From Microbacterium jejuense (lineage in GTDB: Bacteria > Actinomycetota > Actinomycetes > Actinomycetales > Microbacteriaceae): DNA of 64,000 bases. Below are positions 28,818 through 36,519 of the stretch, piece by piece; position 1 is the first letter of the stretch, and every line of letters begins with the position of its first letter. A program made the position numbers and the translations under genes. Where the stretch lies: the NCBI RefSeq assembly GCF_019511665.1, contig NZ_JAEUAW010000004.1, positions 248,001 through 312,000 of the forward strand, read 5' to 3'. The notes beneath the pieces are model-generated. The model saw only the letters and a list, made by a program, of their open reading frames with translations, was not told the DNA's origin and ran no database searches.

Positions 28818-29807
28818 TCAGCCGGCCGACCGCGCGAAGGCCGCGATGCGATCGAACAGCGCATCGCGGTCTTCGTCGATCTGCTGCGCCTCGGGATGTG
28901 AGTCGTAGTACGCGAGGATGCGGCGCGCGCCCTCGTCGAACGTGATGGTGGTGCGGAACTCCGGCACCAGCTGCTGCACCTTCGACACGTCGAACACCAT
29001 CGAGTGGGCCTTGTCGCCGATGAGCGTCGGACCGAGGTCGGGTGCGAATGCGGCGATCGTGTCGGAGGCGACGTGGACGAGATCGGGGGATGCCACACCC
29101 GCCGCGTCGGCCAGCCACCCGTAGATCTGATTCCAGGTCGGGGCGTGCGTGCCGGTGATCGTGAACGCCTCGCCGATCGCCGCCGGGTTGCCGAGCAGGC
29201 CCGTGAAGGCGACGGCGAAGTCGTCGCAGTGCGTGATCGTCCACAGGCTCGTGCCGTCGCCGTGGACGATGACCGGGCGGCCCTCGCGCATGCGGGCGAT
29301 GTCGGTCCAGTGGCCCATCGTCGGCAGCAGCCGCTCGTCGTACGTGTGGGACGGCCGGATGATCGTCACGGGCAGACCGCGTTCGCGGTGAGCAGCCACG
29401 AGGACGTCCTCGCACGCGATCTTGTCGCGCGAGTACTGCCAGAACGGGTTGCGCAGCGGCGTCGACTCGGTCACGGGCAGGCGTCGCGGCGGCTTCTCGT
29501 AGGCCGAGGCGGAGCTGATGAACACGTATTGCCCGGTGCGGCCCTCGAACAGCTCGAGGTCGGTCGCGATGTGCTCGGGCGTGAACGCCAGGAACTCGGC
29601 CACGACGTCGAAGCGGGCGTCGCCCAGGGCCGCCCGCACCGCCGAGGCGTCGCGGATGTCGGCCTGCACGACCCGCACCTCGGGCGGCAGCGGCCGCCCC
29701 GCGCTGCCGCGATTGAGGACGGTCACGTCGTGCCCGAGGGCGACGGAGCGGCGCACGCAGGCTGCGCTGATGGTGCCGGTGCCGCCGATGTAGAGGATGC
29801 TCGTCAC
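28818..29807 (-). CDS. NAD-dependent epimerase/dehydratase-like reductase
   Basis: A 329-residue Rossmann-fold extended SDR. The dinucleotide motif is YIGGTGTIS at the N-terminus and the catalytic Tyr-Lys pair is in YSRDK. The family includes nucleotide-sugar epimerases and chloroplast-type RNA-binding relatives, so the substrate cannot be named. The GTG start 29807 lies 7 bases after TAGGCT (29820-29815). The much longer upstream frame on this strand is a shadow of the neighbouring oxidase gene. Its stop is 20 bases from the convergent ATPase gene. Confidence 0.88.
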   Translation of the reverse strand: MTSILYIGGTGTISAACVRRSVALGHDVTVLNRGSAGRPLPPEVRVVQADIRDASAVRAALGDARFDVVAEFLAFTPEHIATDLELFEGRTGQYVFISSASAYEKPPRRLPVTESTPLRNPFWQYSRDKIACEDVLVAAHRERGLPVTIIRPSHTYDERLLPTMGHWTDIARMREGRPVIVHGDGTSLWTITHCDDFAVAFTGLLGNPAAIGEAFTITGTHAPTWNQIYGWLADAAGVASPDLVHVASDTIAAFAPDLGPTLIGDKAHSMVFDVSKVQQLVPEFRTTITFDEGARRILAYYDSHPEAQQIDEDRDALFDRIAAFARSAG

Positions 29808-29918
29808 GCTGGCGAGCCTAGCCGTCGCGGGCGGCGCCGGGGCGATCCGGGCCTTCCGCGGCTCGCGGTGAGCGAACACGGTGGAGCGATGTCGGCGCCC
29901 GGTCCTACTGTGGCCCCC

Positions 29919-31235
29919 ATGAGCATCGACGAGTCGAACGTCAGCACTGCCGTCATCCGTCCGGGCGATCCCGACTGGGAGTCCGCCCGCAGATTCCACT
30001 CCGGCATCGGGGAGCCCGCCGCCGTCATCCGCGCCGCCACCGTCGACGACGTGCGCGGCGCCCTGCGCTACGCCGCCGCCGAGCGGCTCGAGGTCATGAT
30101 CCGCGGCGGCGGTCACAGCGCCTGGGGAGGCGTGCCCGGCGGTCTCACGCTCGACCTCTCCGCCCTCGACGACATCTCGGTCGACGGCACCCGCGTCCGC
30201 GTCGGCGGCGGCGCGCAGTGGGGCGCCGTGGCCCACGAACTCGCCGCACACGGTCTCGGGCTGAGCTCGGGAGACACCGCGTCGGTCGGTGTCGGCGGCC
30301 TCACCCTGGGCGGCGGCATCGGCTGGATGGTGCGCGCGTGGGGTCTGGCGGCCGACCAGCTCGTGGGCGCCCAGCTCGTGACCGCGACCGGCGACGTCGT
30401 CGAGGTCACCGACGCGTCGCATCCCGAGTTGATGTGGGCGCTGCGCGGCGGCGGCGGCAACTTCGGCGTGGTGACGCGCTTCGACTTCGAGGCGCACCCG
30501 CTGGCGGGCGTCGTGGTCGGCGTATACGGCATCGAGGGGGATGCACGGCCGATCCTCGGGGTCTTGCGCGACGTGCTCGCCGACGCGCCCCGCGAGCTGA
30601 CGGTGACCTACATGGACGTGCCGCCGATGGACCCCAACGCGCCTGCCGGCGCATCGATCACGGCGGTCTGGGCCGGCACCGACGAGGACGCCGCTCGTGC
30701 GGCGCTCGCGCCGCTGGCCGGCGCTCCCGGGGTGACCGAGCGCGAGTTCGGGCCTCAGGACTACCCGGACGTGCTGATGGAGGCGCCGGAGTTCGACCCG
30801 GAACGACCGATGCCGGGCTTCGTGGGCGGCAACACGCTGCTGCACGTGCTCGACGACGAAGCGATCGAGCGGCTCGTCGGCTTCCGCGCGCAGAACCCCG
30901 CGTCGGTCGTGCTGCTGCGTTCGCTCGGCGGCGCGTTCGGCGATGTGGCTCAAGACGCGACGCCGTTCCCGGCCCGCGACGCGACGTGGTTCGCGATGGC
31001 GGGAGCCTTCGACGTGCCGGGCATGCTCGACGACGACGCGCGCGAGGCCGCGGTGCAGGCGTGGGCCGCCATCGAGGCGAAGGGCGCCGGCGTCTACGGC
31101 AACTTCATCGCTTCGGCCGATCCCAGCGTCGCCGCACGCATGTACCCGCCCGCGACGATGGCGCGACTGGCCGCTGTCAAGCGGGAGTGGGACCCGGGCA
31201 ACATCTTCTGCCGCAACCACAACGTGCAGCCCTGA
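29919..31235 (+). CDS. FAD-binding (BBE-type) oxidoreductase
   Basis: A 438-residue oxidase of the VAO/berberine-bridge family. The N-terminal PP-loop domain contains RGGGHSAWGG with His66, the residue that holds FAD covalently, then GGLTLGGGIGWM and GGGGNFGVVT. The C-terminal BBE motif NIFCRNHNVQP closes the protein. Actinobacterial members oxidise sugars or aromatic alcohols with O2. ATG 29919 follows TACTGT (29906-29911) by 7 bases. The last eight codons are also the left arm of the terminator hairpin. Confidence 0.93.
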   Translation: MSIDESNVSTAVIRPGDPDWESARRFHSGIGEPAAVIRAATVDDVRGALRYAAAERLEVMIRGGGHSAWGGVPGGLTLDLSALDDISVDGTRVRVGGGAQWGAVAHELAAHGLGLSSGDTASVGVGGLTLGGGIGWMVRAWGLAADQLVGAQLVTATGDVVEVTDASHPELMWALRGGGGNFGVVTRFDFEAHPLAGVVVGVYGIEGDARPILGVLRDVLADAPRELTVTYMDVPPMDPNAPAGASITAVWAGTDEDAARAALAPLAGAPGVTEREFGPQDYPDVLMEAPEFDPERPMPGFVGGNTLLHVLDDEAIERLVGFRAQNPASVVLLRSLGGAFGDVAQDATPFPARDATWFAMAGAFDVPGMLDDDAREAAVQAWAAIEAKGAGVYGNFIASADPSVAARMYPPATMARLAAVKREWDPGNIFCRNHNVQP

Positions 31236-31260
31236 ACAGGGCTGCACGTGGTGGTTGCGG
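31211..31260. terminator. long coding-overlapping bidirectional terminator
   Basis: Arms 31211-31234 and 31237-31260 pair over 24 positions with one mismatch and a two-base gap. The left arm encodes the last eight residues and stop of the flavin oxidase, the right arm lies between the two convergent genes and ends 12 bases before the gnd stop. Confidence 0.8.
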
Positions 31261-31271
31261 CTCGGCGCGCG

Positions 31272-32882
31272 TCAGTGCGTGTCTTCGGCCTCGACCTCGG
31301 TGCGGTCGGCCGACCACAGCGTGTGGAAGGTGCCTTCCTTGTCGATGCGCTTGTAGGTGTGCGCACCGAAGAAGTCGCGCTGGCCCTGGATGAGGGCGGC
31401 GGGCAGGCGCTCGGCGCGCAGGCCGTCGTAGTAGGCGAGCGACGACGAGAACGCGGGCGACGGGATGCCGACCTTCGCCGAGGTCGCGACGACCTCACGC
31501 CAGGCGTCCTGCGCGCGGGCGAACACGTCGACGAAGAACGGCGCCGTGAGCAGGACCGGCAGGTCGGGGGTCTCGGCGTAGGCGTCGGTGATGCGGTTGA
31601 GGAAGCGGGCGCGGATGATGCAGCCGCCGCGCCAGATCGACGCGATCTTGCCCAGGTCGATGTTCCAGCCGTACTCGGCGGCTCCGGCGCGGATCTCGTC
31701 GAAGCCCTGCGAGTAGGCGACGATCTTCGACGCGTAGAGCGCGAGGCGCACCTGCTCGATGAAAGCGTCGGCATCCTCGGCCGTGAAGCCTTCGTCGGGG
31801 CCCGGCAGATCGCGCGAGATCTCGCGCTGCTCTGGGTGCGACGACAGCGAGCGGGCGAAGGTCGCCTCGGCGATGCCCGACACCGGCACACCGAGCGACA
31901 GCGCGGTCTGCACGGTCCAGGCGCCCGTGCCCTTGGCGCCGGCCTGGTCGAGGATCACGTCGACGAGCGGCTTGCCCGTCTCGGCGTCGACCTGGCGCAG
32001 CACCTCGGCCGTGATCTCGATGAGGTACGACTCCAGTTCGCCGCGGTTCCACTCGGCGAAGACCTCGGCGATCTCGGCGGGCGACTTGCCCGTGCCGCGG
32101 CGGATGAGGTCGTAGGCCTCGGCGATGAGCTGCATGTCGGCGTACTCGATGCCGTTGTGCACCATCTTGACGAAGTGGCCGGCGCCGTCGTGGCCGACGT
32201 GCGTGACGCACGGCTCGCCCTCGGCGATCGCGGCGATGGAGCGCAGGATCGGGCCGAGCGTCACCCACGACTCGTCCGAGCCGCCGGGCATGAGCGACGG
32301 GCCGAGCAGCGCACCCTCCTCACCGCCCGAGACGCCCATGCCGACGAAGTTGACGCCGGTCTCGCGGACGGCCTTCTCACGACGGATCGTGTCGGTGAAC
32401 AGCGCGTTGCCGCCGTCGACGATGATGTCGCCCGGCTCGAAGACCTCCAGCAGCGAGTCGATGACCGCGTCCGTCGGGCCGCCGGCCTTGACCATGATGA
32501 TCGCGGTGCGCGGCTTCTGCAGCGACGCGGCGAACTCCTCGTACGAGAACGCCGGGACGAAGCCGGCCTCCGGGTGCTCGGCGACCAGCTCGTCCGTCTT
32601 GGCGCGGCTGCGGTTGTAGACCGCGACCGTGTTGCCCTCACGGGAGGCGAGGTTGCGGGCGAGGTTGGATCCCATCACCGCGAGACCCACCACGCCGATG
32701 TTCGCGGCGGCCGCCGCGGCCTCGCCGTCGGGACCCTCGGCCGCCGGCGCGGGACGGGGGACGTCCTCCGGTGCCGGCGCCCCCTCGTGCGCCGTCGTCG
32801 CCTCGTCCGGCGCCTGGTCCTGGTCGGTCGAGATGTTCGTCTGGGCCTGCTCGCCGGCGGGCGAGGAGTCGTTCGAGGACAC
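31272..32882 (-). CDS. gnd: 6-phosphogluconate dehydrogenase (decarboxylating)
   Basis: A 536-residue enzyme converting 6-phosphogluconate to ribulose 5-phosphate, CO2 and NADPH. Visible are the NADP motif GLAVMGSNLARN (66-77), the catalytic segment VGMGVSGGEEGAL, HNGIEYADMQ and the substrate loop. The family is usually about 470-485 residues; the extra length is an acidic, Ala/Pro-rich N-terminal tail of about 58 residues. The GTG start 32882 is supported by CAGGAG and a TAGGCT -10 (32918-32913), so the tail is real. Divergent from gntK, the previous pathway step. Confidence 0.96.
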   Translation of the reverse strand: MSSNDSSPAGEQAQTNISTDQDQAPDEATTAHEGAPAPEDVPRPAPAAEGPDGEAAAAAANIGVVGLAVMGSNLARNLASREGNTVAVYNRSRAKTDELVAEHPEAGFVPAFSYEEFAASLQKPRTAIIMVKAGGPTDAVIDSLLEVFEPGDIIVDGGNALFTDTIRREKAVRETGVNFVGMGVSGGEEGALLGPSLMPGGSDESWVTLGPILRSIAAIAEGEPCVTHVGHDGAGHFVKMVHNGIEYADMQLIAEAYDLIRRGTGKSPAEIAEVFAEWNRGELESYLIEITAEVLRQVDAETGKPLVDVILDQAGAKGTGAWTVQTALSLGVPVSGIAEATFARSLSSHPEQREISRDLPGPDEGFTAEDADAFIEQVRLALYASKIVAYSQGFDEIRAGAAEYGWNIDLGKIASIWRGGCIIRARFLNRITDAYAETPDLPVLLTAPFFVDVFARAQDAWREVVATSAKVGIPSPAFSSSLAYYDGLRAERLPAALIQGQRDFFGAHTYKRIDKEGTFHTLWSADRTEVEAEDTH

Positions 32883-32933
32883 GCTTGCTCCTGAGATCGT
32901 GGGACTTCATCCAGCCTAGAGTCTTGCCGATGC

Positions 32934-32963
32934 GTGTTACACCGTGTGGCCGGCTGGTCACAC
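32934..32963. promoter_or_regulatory. palindromes between gnd and gntK promoters
   Basis: GTGTTACAC (32934-32942) and GTGTG-N10-CACAC (32944-32963) lie between the two outward-facing -10 boxes of gnd and gntK. A shared operator for a gluconate-responsive regulator is plausible; no regulator gene is adjacent. Confidence 0.3.
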
Positions 32964-33008
32964 CGCGACGGGCCTCGTCGTGAGCCGGCCGTCGGATAGC
33001 GTGGGCGC

Positions 33009-33518
33009 GTGACGACGGCATCCCGAATCGTGGTGATGGGCCCCGCGGGCTCCGGCAAATCGCTCATCGGCGCCGAGCTGGCGGCGCGGCTCGGTCTGCC
33101 CTTCGTCGACGCCGACGACCTGCATCCCGCCGCGAACGTCGCCAAGATGGCCGCCGGCACGCCGCTGGACGACGACGATCGGATGCCGTGGCTCGATGTC
33201 GTCGGCGCCGTGCTGCGCGACCATGCCGACGGTGCGGTCGTCGCGTGCTCCGCGCTCGCGCGCCGTTACCGGGATCGCATCCGCGCGATCGCGCCGGACG
33301 CCTGGTTCGTGGAGCTCCGGGTCGACCGGGGAGAGCTCGCGCGCCGCATGACGACGCGCGACCATTTCATGCCGTCGACGCTGCTGGATTCGCAGCTCGA
33401 CGCGCTGGAGCATCTGGGAGCGGACGAGGCGGGTGCCGCCGTCGTCAACGACGGCGAGCCGGCAGTCGTGGTCGAGAGGATCCGTGCGGCCCTCGTCGGA
33501 CCTCAGTCCTTGCGGTAG
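33009..33518 (+). CDS. gntK: gluconokinase
   Basis: A 169-residue P-loop kinase that makes 6-phosphogluconate from gluconate and ATP. Walker A is GPAGSGKS (11-18); DADDLHPAANVAKMAAGTPLDD is the GntK substrate segment, followed by CSALARRYRD. The GTG start is exactly 6 bases after TAGCGT (32997-33002), predicting a leaderless mRNA. The product feeds the divergent gnd. Its last 16 bases overlap the small convergent gene. Confidence 0.96.
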   Translation: MTTASRIVVMGPAGSGKSLIGAELAARLGLPFVDADDLHPAANVAKMAAGTPLDDDDRMPWLDVVGAVLRDHADGAVVACSALARRYRDRIRAIAPDAWFVELRVDRGELARRMTTRDHFMPSTLLDSQLDALEHLGADEAGAAVVNDGEPAVVVERIRAALVGPQSLR

Positions 33519-33625
33519 GCGTCGCGGCCGAGGCCCCAGAACGCGAGGACCATCCCGACGCCGCCGACCAGGGTGATCGCGCCGATCAGCCAGAGCAGGG
33601 CGTGAGACCAGAAGCCGTAATCCAT
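33503..33625 (-). CDS. 40-residue predicted membrane protein
   Basis: A short frame starting MDYGFWSHALLWLIGAITLV and ending in a basic GLGRDAYRKD tail, with one long or two short hydrophobic segments. ATG 33625 has GGAGG 6 bases upstream and a TACGAT -10 (33669-33664) further back, so it has complete expression signals. Codon use is like the neighbours. It overlaps gntK by 16 bases at the 3' end. Function unknown. Confidence 0.72.
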   Translation of the reverse strand: MDYGFWSHALLWLIGAITLVGGVGMVLAFWGLGRDAYRKD

Positions 33626-33682
33626 GGGTCCTCCGTGAGAGCGGCGCGGATGGTGCGTTCCTCATCGTAGCGGGGGCGCTGG

Positions 33683-33891
33683 TAGACTCGTGTCGAACTT
33701 CGGCGAGGGGTGCCTCGCGCCTGCCGTTCGCGGCGGGATGCGGCATCCGTGATCGACGCGGTGGAGCCGGCCCCTGGGGCTTTCCTCACGCGCGCGCGTT
33801 CGAGTCGAAAAGGCAGAACTGCCGCCCTCATACCCGGGCCCGCTCCGCGCAGGCCAGCAGAAAGGGGCCATGCGCCCCGCAAGGAGAAGAC
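33683..33891 (+). promoter_or_regulatory. rplY promoter and long leader
   Basis: TAGACT (33683-33688) predicts a start near 33695, leaving about 197 bases before the rplY ATG. The leader holds a tight GGCAG/CTGCC hairpin (33812-33823), and a GGGGC/GCCCC hairpin (33864-33878) just before the AAGGAG ribosome-binding site. A ribosomal-protein autoregulatory leader is possible. Confidence 0.5.
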
Positions 33892-34527
33892 ATGTCGACT
33901 GAGACCGACAACAAGGTCGCGGCCGAGTTCCGCGAGAACTTCGGCAAGGGCTTCGCCCGCCGCCTTCGCGCCGCGGGCAAGATCCCCGCGGTCATCTACG
34001 GCCACGGCACCGACCCGGTGCACGTCGCCCTTCCCGGCCACCAGGTGTCGCTGCTCATCCGTCGTGCCAACGCGGTGCTCGAGCTCGACCTCGACGGCAC
34101 CTCGCAGCTCACGCTGGTCAAGGACGTCCAGAAGGACCCGGTGCACCAGATCGTCGAGCACATCGACCTCCTCGTCGTGAAGAAGGGTGAGAAGGTCGAG
34201 ATCGAGGTTCCGATCGTCGTCGTCGGCGAGCCGTTCGCCGGCACCATCGCGAACCTCGACAGCGCCACCGTCACGATCCAGGCCGAGGCCACCCACATCC
34301 CCGAGCACATCGAGGTCGACGTGGAGGGCCTCGAGGAGGGCGCGCACATCACCGCCGGCGACCTGAAGCTGCCGAAGGGCGCCGTCCTGGTGGCCGACCC
34401 CGAGCTGCTGATCGTCGCGATCTCGGTCCCCGCTGCGACCATCGCCGCCGAGGACGAGATCGCCGAGGCCGACGCCGAGGCTGCTGCCGAGCAGTCCGAG
34501 GCGGCCGAGGAGCCCGCCGCGGAGTAA
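33892..34527 (+). CDS. rplY: 50S ribosomal protein L25/general stress protein Ctc
   Basis: A 211-residue long form of L25 (TL5/Ctc): the N-terminal beta-barrel that binds 5S rRNA (REN-GKGFARRLRAAGKIPAVIYG) plus a C-terminal beta domain, ending in an acidic Ala/Glu tail. AAGGAGAAG precedes ATG 33892. In most actinobacteria pth follows directly; here a 2.7-kb module intervenes. Confidence 0.96.
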   Translation: MSTETDNKVAAEFRENFGKGFARRLRAAGKIPAVIYGHGTDPVHVALPGHQVSLLIRRANAVLELDLDGTSQLTLVKDVQKDPVHQIVEHIDLLVVKKGEKVEIEVPIVVVGEPFAGTIANLDSATVTIQAEATHIPEHIEVDVEGLEEGAHITAGDLKLPKGAVLVADPELLIVAISVPAATIAAEDEIAEADAEAAAEQSEAAEEPAAE

Positions 34528-34536
34528 TCCCCTTCA

Positions 34537-34575
34537 CGAAGGCCCGCCACCACCTTCAGGTGTGGCGGGCCTTCG
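34537..34575. terminator. rplY terminator, bidirectional
   Basis: A 14-bp perfect stem (34537-34550 with 34562-34575; CGAAGGCCCGCCAC) enclosing a small inner ACCT/AGGT hairpin. It separates rplY from the convergent tetR gene. Confidence 0.85.
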
Positions 34576-34596
34576 TCGTATCCGGGGGAGCGGGGA

Positions 34597-35235
34597 CTAC
34601 GCGCCGAACAGGACGCGGGACGCCGCGGGCTCCAGTCGCTCGGCGATGCCGTGCAGCGACTCCTGGAGCAGCTGGACGAGCTCGTCGTCGGTGAGCTGCT
34701 CGCCGACCGCGGTGTCGACGAGCGCTTGTTCGGTGAACGCCAGCCATCCGCGAAGGCCGATGAGCAGGCGCTGCGACGGCTCGGCGCCGAGCTCGCGGAA
34801 CAGCGCGACGACGCGCTCGGTCTGCAGCACACGCGCGTGCTCGACGACCGCGCGGATCTGCGGGTCGCCGCTGGCGGGGCCGCGCACGAGCGACGAGAAC
34901 GTGCCCACGTGGGCACGCACGAACCCGACCGTGCGGCGCAGCGTGTCGGTCAGCCGGGGGAGAGGGGCGAGAGCCGGGTCGGGCTCGGTCGCCTGCAGCA
35001 TGCTGTCGCCGGCGGTGCGGACGATATCGCGCTGGAAGCCCTGGCGCGAGCCGAAGTAGTGGAACAGCAGTGCACGCGACACGCCGGCCTGCGCCGCGAG
35101 GGCCTCGATGTTCAGCTCGCCGAGGGGGTGCTCGGCGAGCGCGGCGACGCCGAGCGCGATGAGCTGCGCGCGGCGCTCGTCGGGCGAGAGCCGCGCGCGT
35201 CGCACGGCCGGGGACTCGTCGACGCTCGCGGCCAT
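34597..35235 (-). CDS. TetR-family transcriptional regulator
   Basis: A 212-residue TetR repressor. The helix-turn-helix is in NIEALAAQAGVSRALLFHYFGSRQGF (about residues 41-66). The C-terminal ligand/dimer domain is helical and without close clues. Divergent from the DUF6230 gene with two matched palindromes between them, so it most likely controls that module and itself. The ligand is unknown. Confidence 0.94.
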   Translation of the reverse strand: MAASVDESPAVRRARLSPDERRAQLIALGVAALAEHPLGELNIEALAAQAGVSRALLFHYFGSRQGFQRDIVRTAGDSMLQATEPDPALAPLPRLTDTLRRTVGFVRAHVGTFSSLVRGPASGDPQIRAVVEHARVLQTERVVALFRELGAEPSQRLLIGLRGWLAFTEQALVDTAVGEQLTDDELVQLLQESLHGIAERLEPAASRVLFGA

Positions 35236-35295
35236 GGTCCGAGACTATCGGCGCCGCCGCCGCGGACGCCGGTCCACGCGGAGACGCGATCGTTA

Positions 35296-35331
35296 TTGAC
35301 TCCGAGTGAACAACTATTGACGGACAGTCAA
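35296..35331. promoter_or_regulatory. twin TetR operators over the DUF6230 promoter
   Basis: TTGAC-N5-GTGAA (35296-35310) and TTGAC-N5-GTCAA (35317-35331) are two 15-bp palindromes 21 bases apart, two helical turns, the first with one mismatch. The second supplies the -35 hexamer TTGACG, which is 18 bases from the -10 TATCGT (35341-35346). Occupancy should shut the promoter off. Confidence 0.75.
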
Positions 35332-35394
35332 CAAGGTCCGTATCGTCTCCGTGGCGGCGCATCGCCGCCGACTTCACTGCATCAAGGAGGATCT

Positions 35395-35988
35395 ATGAAG
35401 TTCCCTGCGCTCAAGGGCACCCGCCTCGGCCGGGTCGTCATCGCGGCGGTACCGGTCGGCATCGCCGCGAGTCTGGTCATGACCGGTGTCGCCAACGGCG
35501 CGGTGCCGGTCTCGTTCGCCGTCTCGGGCAGCCAGTTCAAGATCGCGGCGGCGTCGCTCGACGGCACCGCGTTCTCGCAGTACGCCGGCGTCGCGGCCGA
35601 GAAGAACGGCACGCCGCATCCCGTCGCCATCTCGAACATCGGCACCGCTTCGCTGTCGGACCTCTGCCAGTCGGTCGTCACCGACACCCCGCTCGGAAAG
35701 GTGGGCCTGCTCATCTCGGCGGGCGGCGGCGGCAACCCGGCCACGGCCACCGACCTGCAGATCGGTCTCACCGACCTGCAGGGCGACGCCACCTTCGGCA
35801 AGATCCGCATCGGCGTGGACGCCTCCACCGTCAACACGCCGGCCAAGGGCGAGGCCGGCGGCTTCGCCCAGGACGCCGACACGATCAAGATCACGGGCCT
35901 CAAGCAGACGGCCTGGAGCACGCAGGCGGGTGTCTTCACGCTCAACGGCCTGCACCTGCAGCTCACCAACGGCCAGGAGTGCTTCTGA
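35395..35988 (+). CDS. DUF6230-family exported protein
   Basis: A 197-residue protein with an N-terminal membrane/signal segment (about 13-36, ending NGAVPVSF), then a beta-rich domain with Gly-rich turns and two Cys (CQS and the C-terminal ECF). This matches DUF6230, known in Streptomyces and relatives next to DUF6114. AAGGAGG precedes ATG 35395. First gene of a three-gene unit under the twin operators. Function unknown; the domain could form a surface or lipid-binding shell. Confidence 0.82.
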   Translation: MKFPALKGTRLGRVVIAAVPVGIAASLVMTGVANGAVPVSFAVSGSQFKIAAASLDGTAFSQYAGVAAEKNGTPHPVAISNIGTASLSDLCQSVVTDTPLGKVGLLISAGGGGNPATATDLQIGLTDLQGDATFGKIRIGVDASTVNTPAKGEAGGFAQDADTIKITGLKQTAWSTQAGVFTLNGLHLQLTNGQECF

Positions 35989-36015
35989 GCCGGCGCCCCC
36001 TCGGGAGCTGACCCC

Positions 36016-36041
36016 GCGGGGCGGGCACCGGCCCGCCCCGC
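36016..36041 (+). terminator. intra-operon hairpin
   Basis: An 11-bp GC stem (36016-36026 with 36031-36041) with loop ACCG, between the DUF6230 and DUF6114 genes. It may partly end or stabilise the transcript so that DUF6230 is made in excess. Confidence 0.6.
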
Positions 36042-36069
36042 ACCCCGCACGACGACGAAGGAGTCTCGG

Positions 36070-36519
36070 ATGCACCCCACGGATCCGCACACCCCCGACA
36101 GCCTCGACGGCGACGAACCGGCCCCGGGCCGCGCGCCGGCCTGGTTCCGCTCTCGACCTGTCATCGGCGGTGCCGTCGCCGTGCTCGGCGCTGTCGCGAT
36201 GCTGCTGTCGACCCAGCTCGACCTCGGCAACATCCGCGTGCACGTCGGGATCGAGGGCATGCAGGCAACCATCCTGCCGATCATCATCGCGCTGGCCGGC
36301 ATCCTCGCCGTGGCGATGCCCGCCCATCGCATCTTCTACGGCGTGATCGTCCTGGTCGGCTCCGTCTACTCGCTCGTCGCGGTCAACCTCGGCGGCTTCT
36401 TCGTCGGCTTCCTGCTCGGATGCGTGGGCGGTGTCATGGTCGTCTCGTGGGCACCGCGTCGCGTCGCGCCGGTGGAAGACGCGGATGCCGCACCCGGCGC
36501 CGCGGAGGGGCACGCATGA
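36070..36519 (+). CDS. DUF6114-family membrane protein
   Basis: A 149-residue membrane protein: a Pro/Asp-rich cytosolic start, then four hydrophobic segments between about residues 31 and 127, and a short charged tail. DUF6114 proteins accompany DUF6230 proteins. GAAGGAGT lies before ATG 36070. The stop overlaps the start of the next gene (ATGA), so the two are coupled. Likely membrane anchor or export partner; function unknown. Confidence 0.8.
   Translation: MHPTDPHTPDSLDGDEPAPGRAPAWFRSRPVIGGAVAVLGAVAMLLSTQLDLGNIRVHVGIEGMQATILPIIIALAGILAVAMPAHRIFYGVIVLVGSVYSLVAVNLGGFFVGFLLGCVGGVMVVSWAPRRVAPVEDADAAPGAAEGHA

Noticed and set aside
29808-31247. N-terminal extension of the epimerase frame to 31247
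   Set aside because: It lies antisense to the flavin oxidase and has shadow-type composition; the GTG at 29807 with its -10 box explains the gene.
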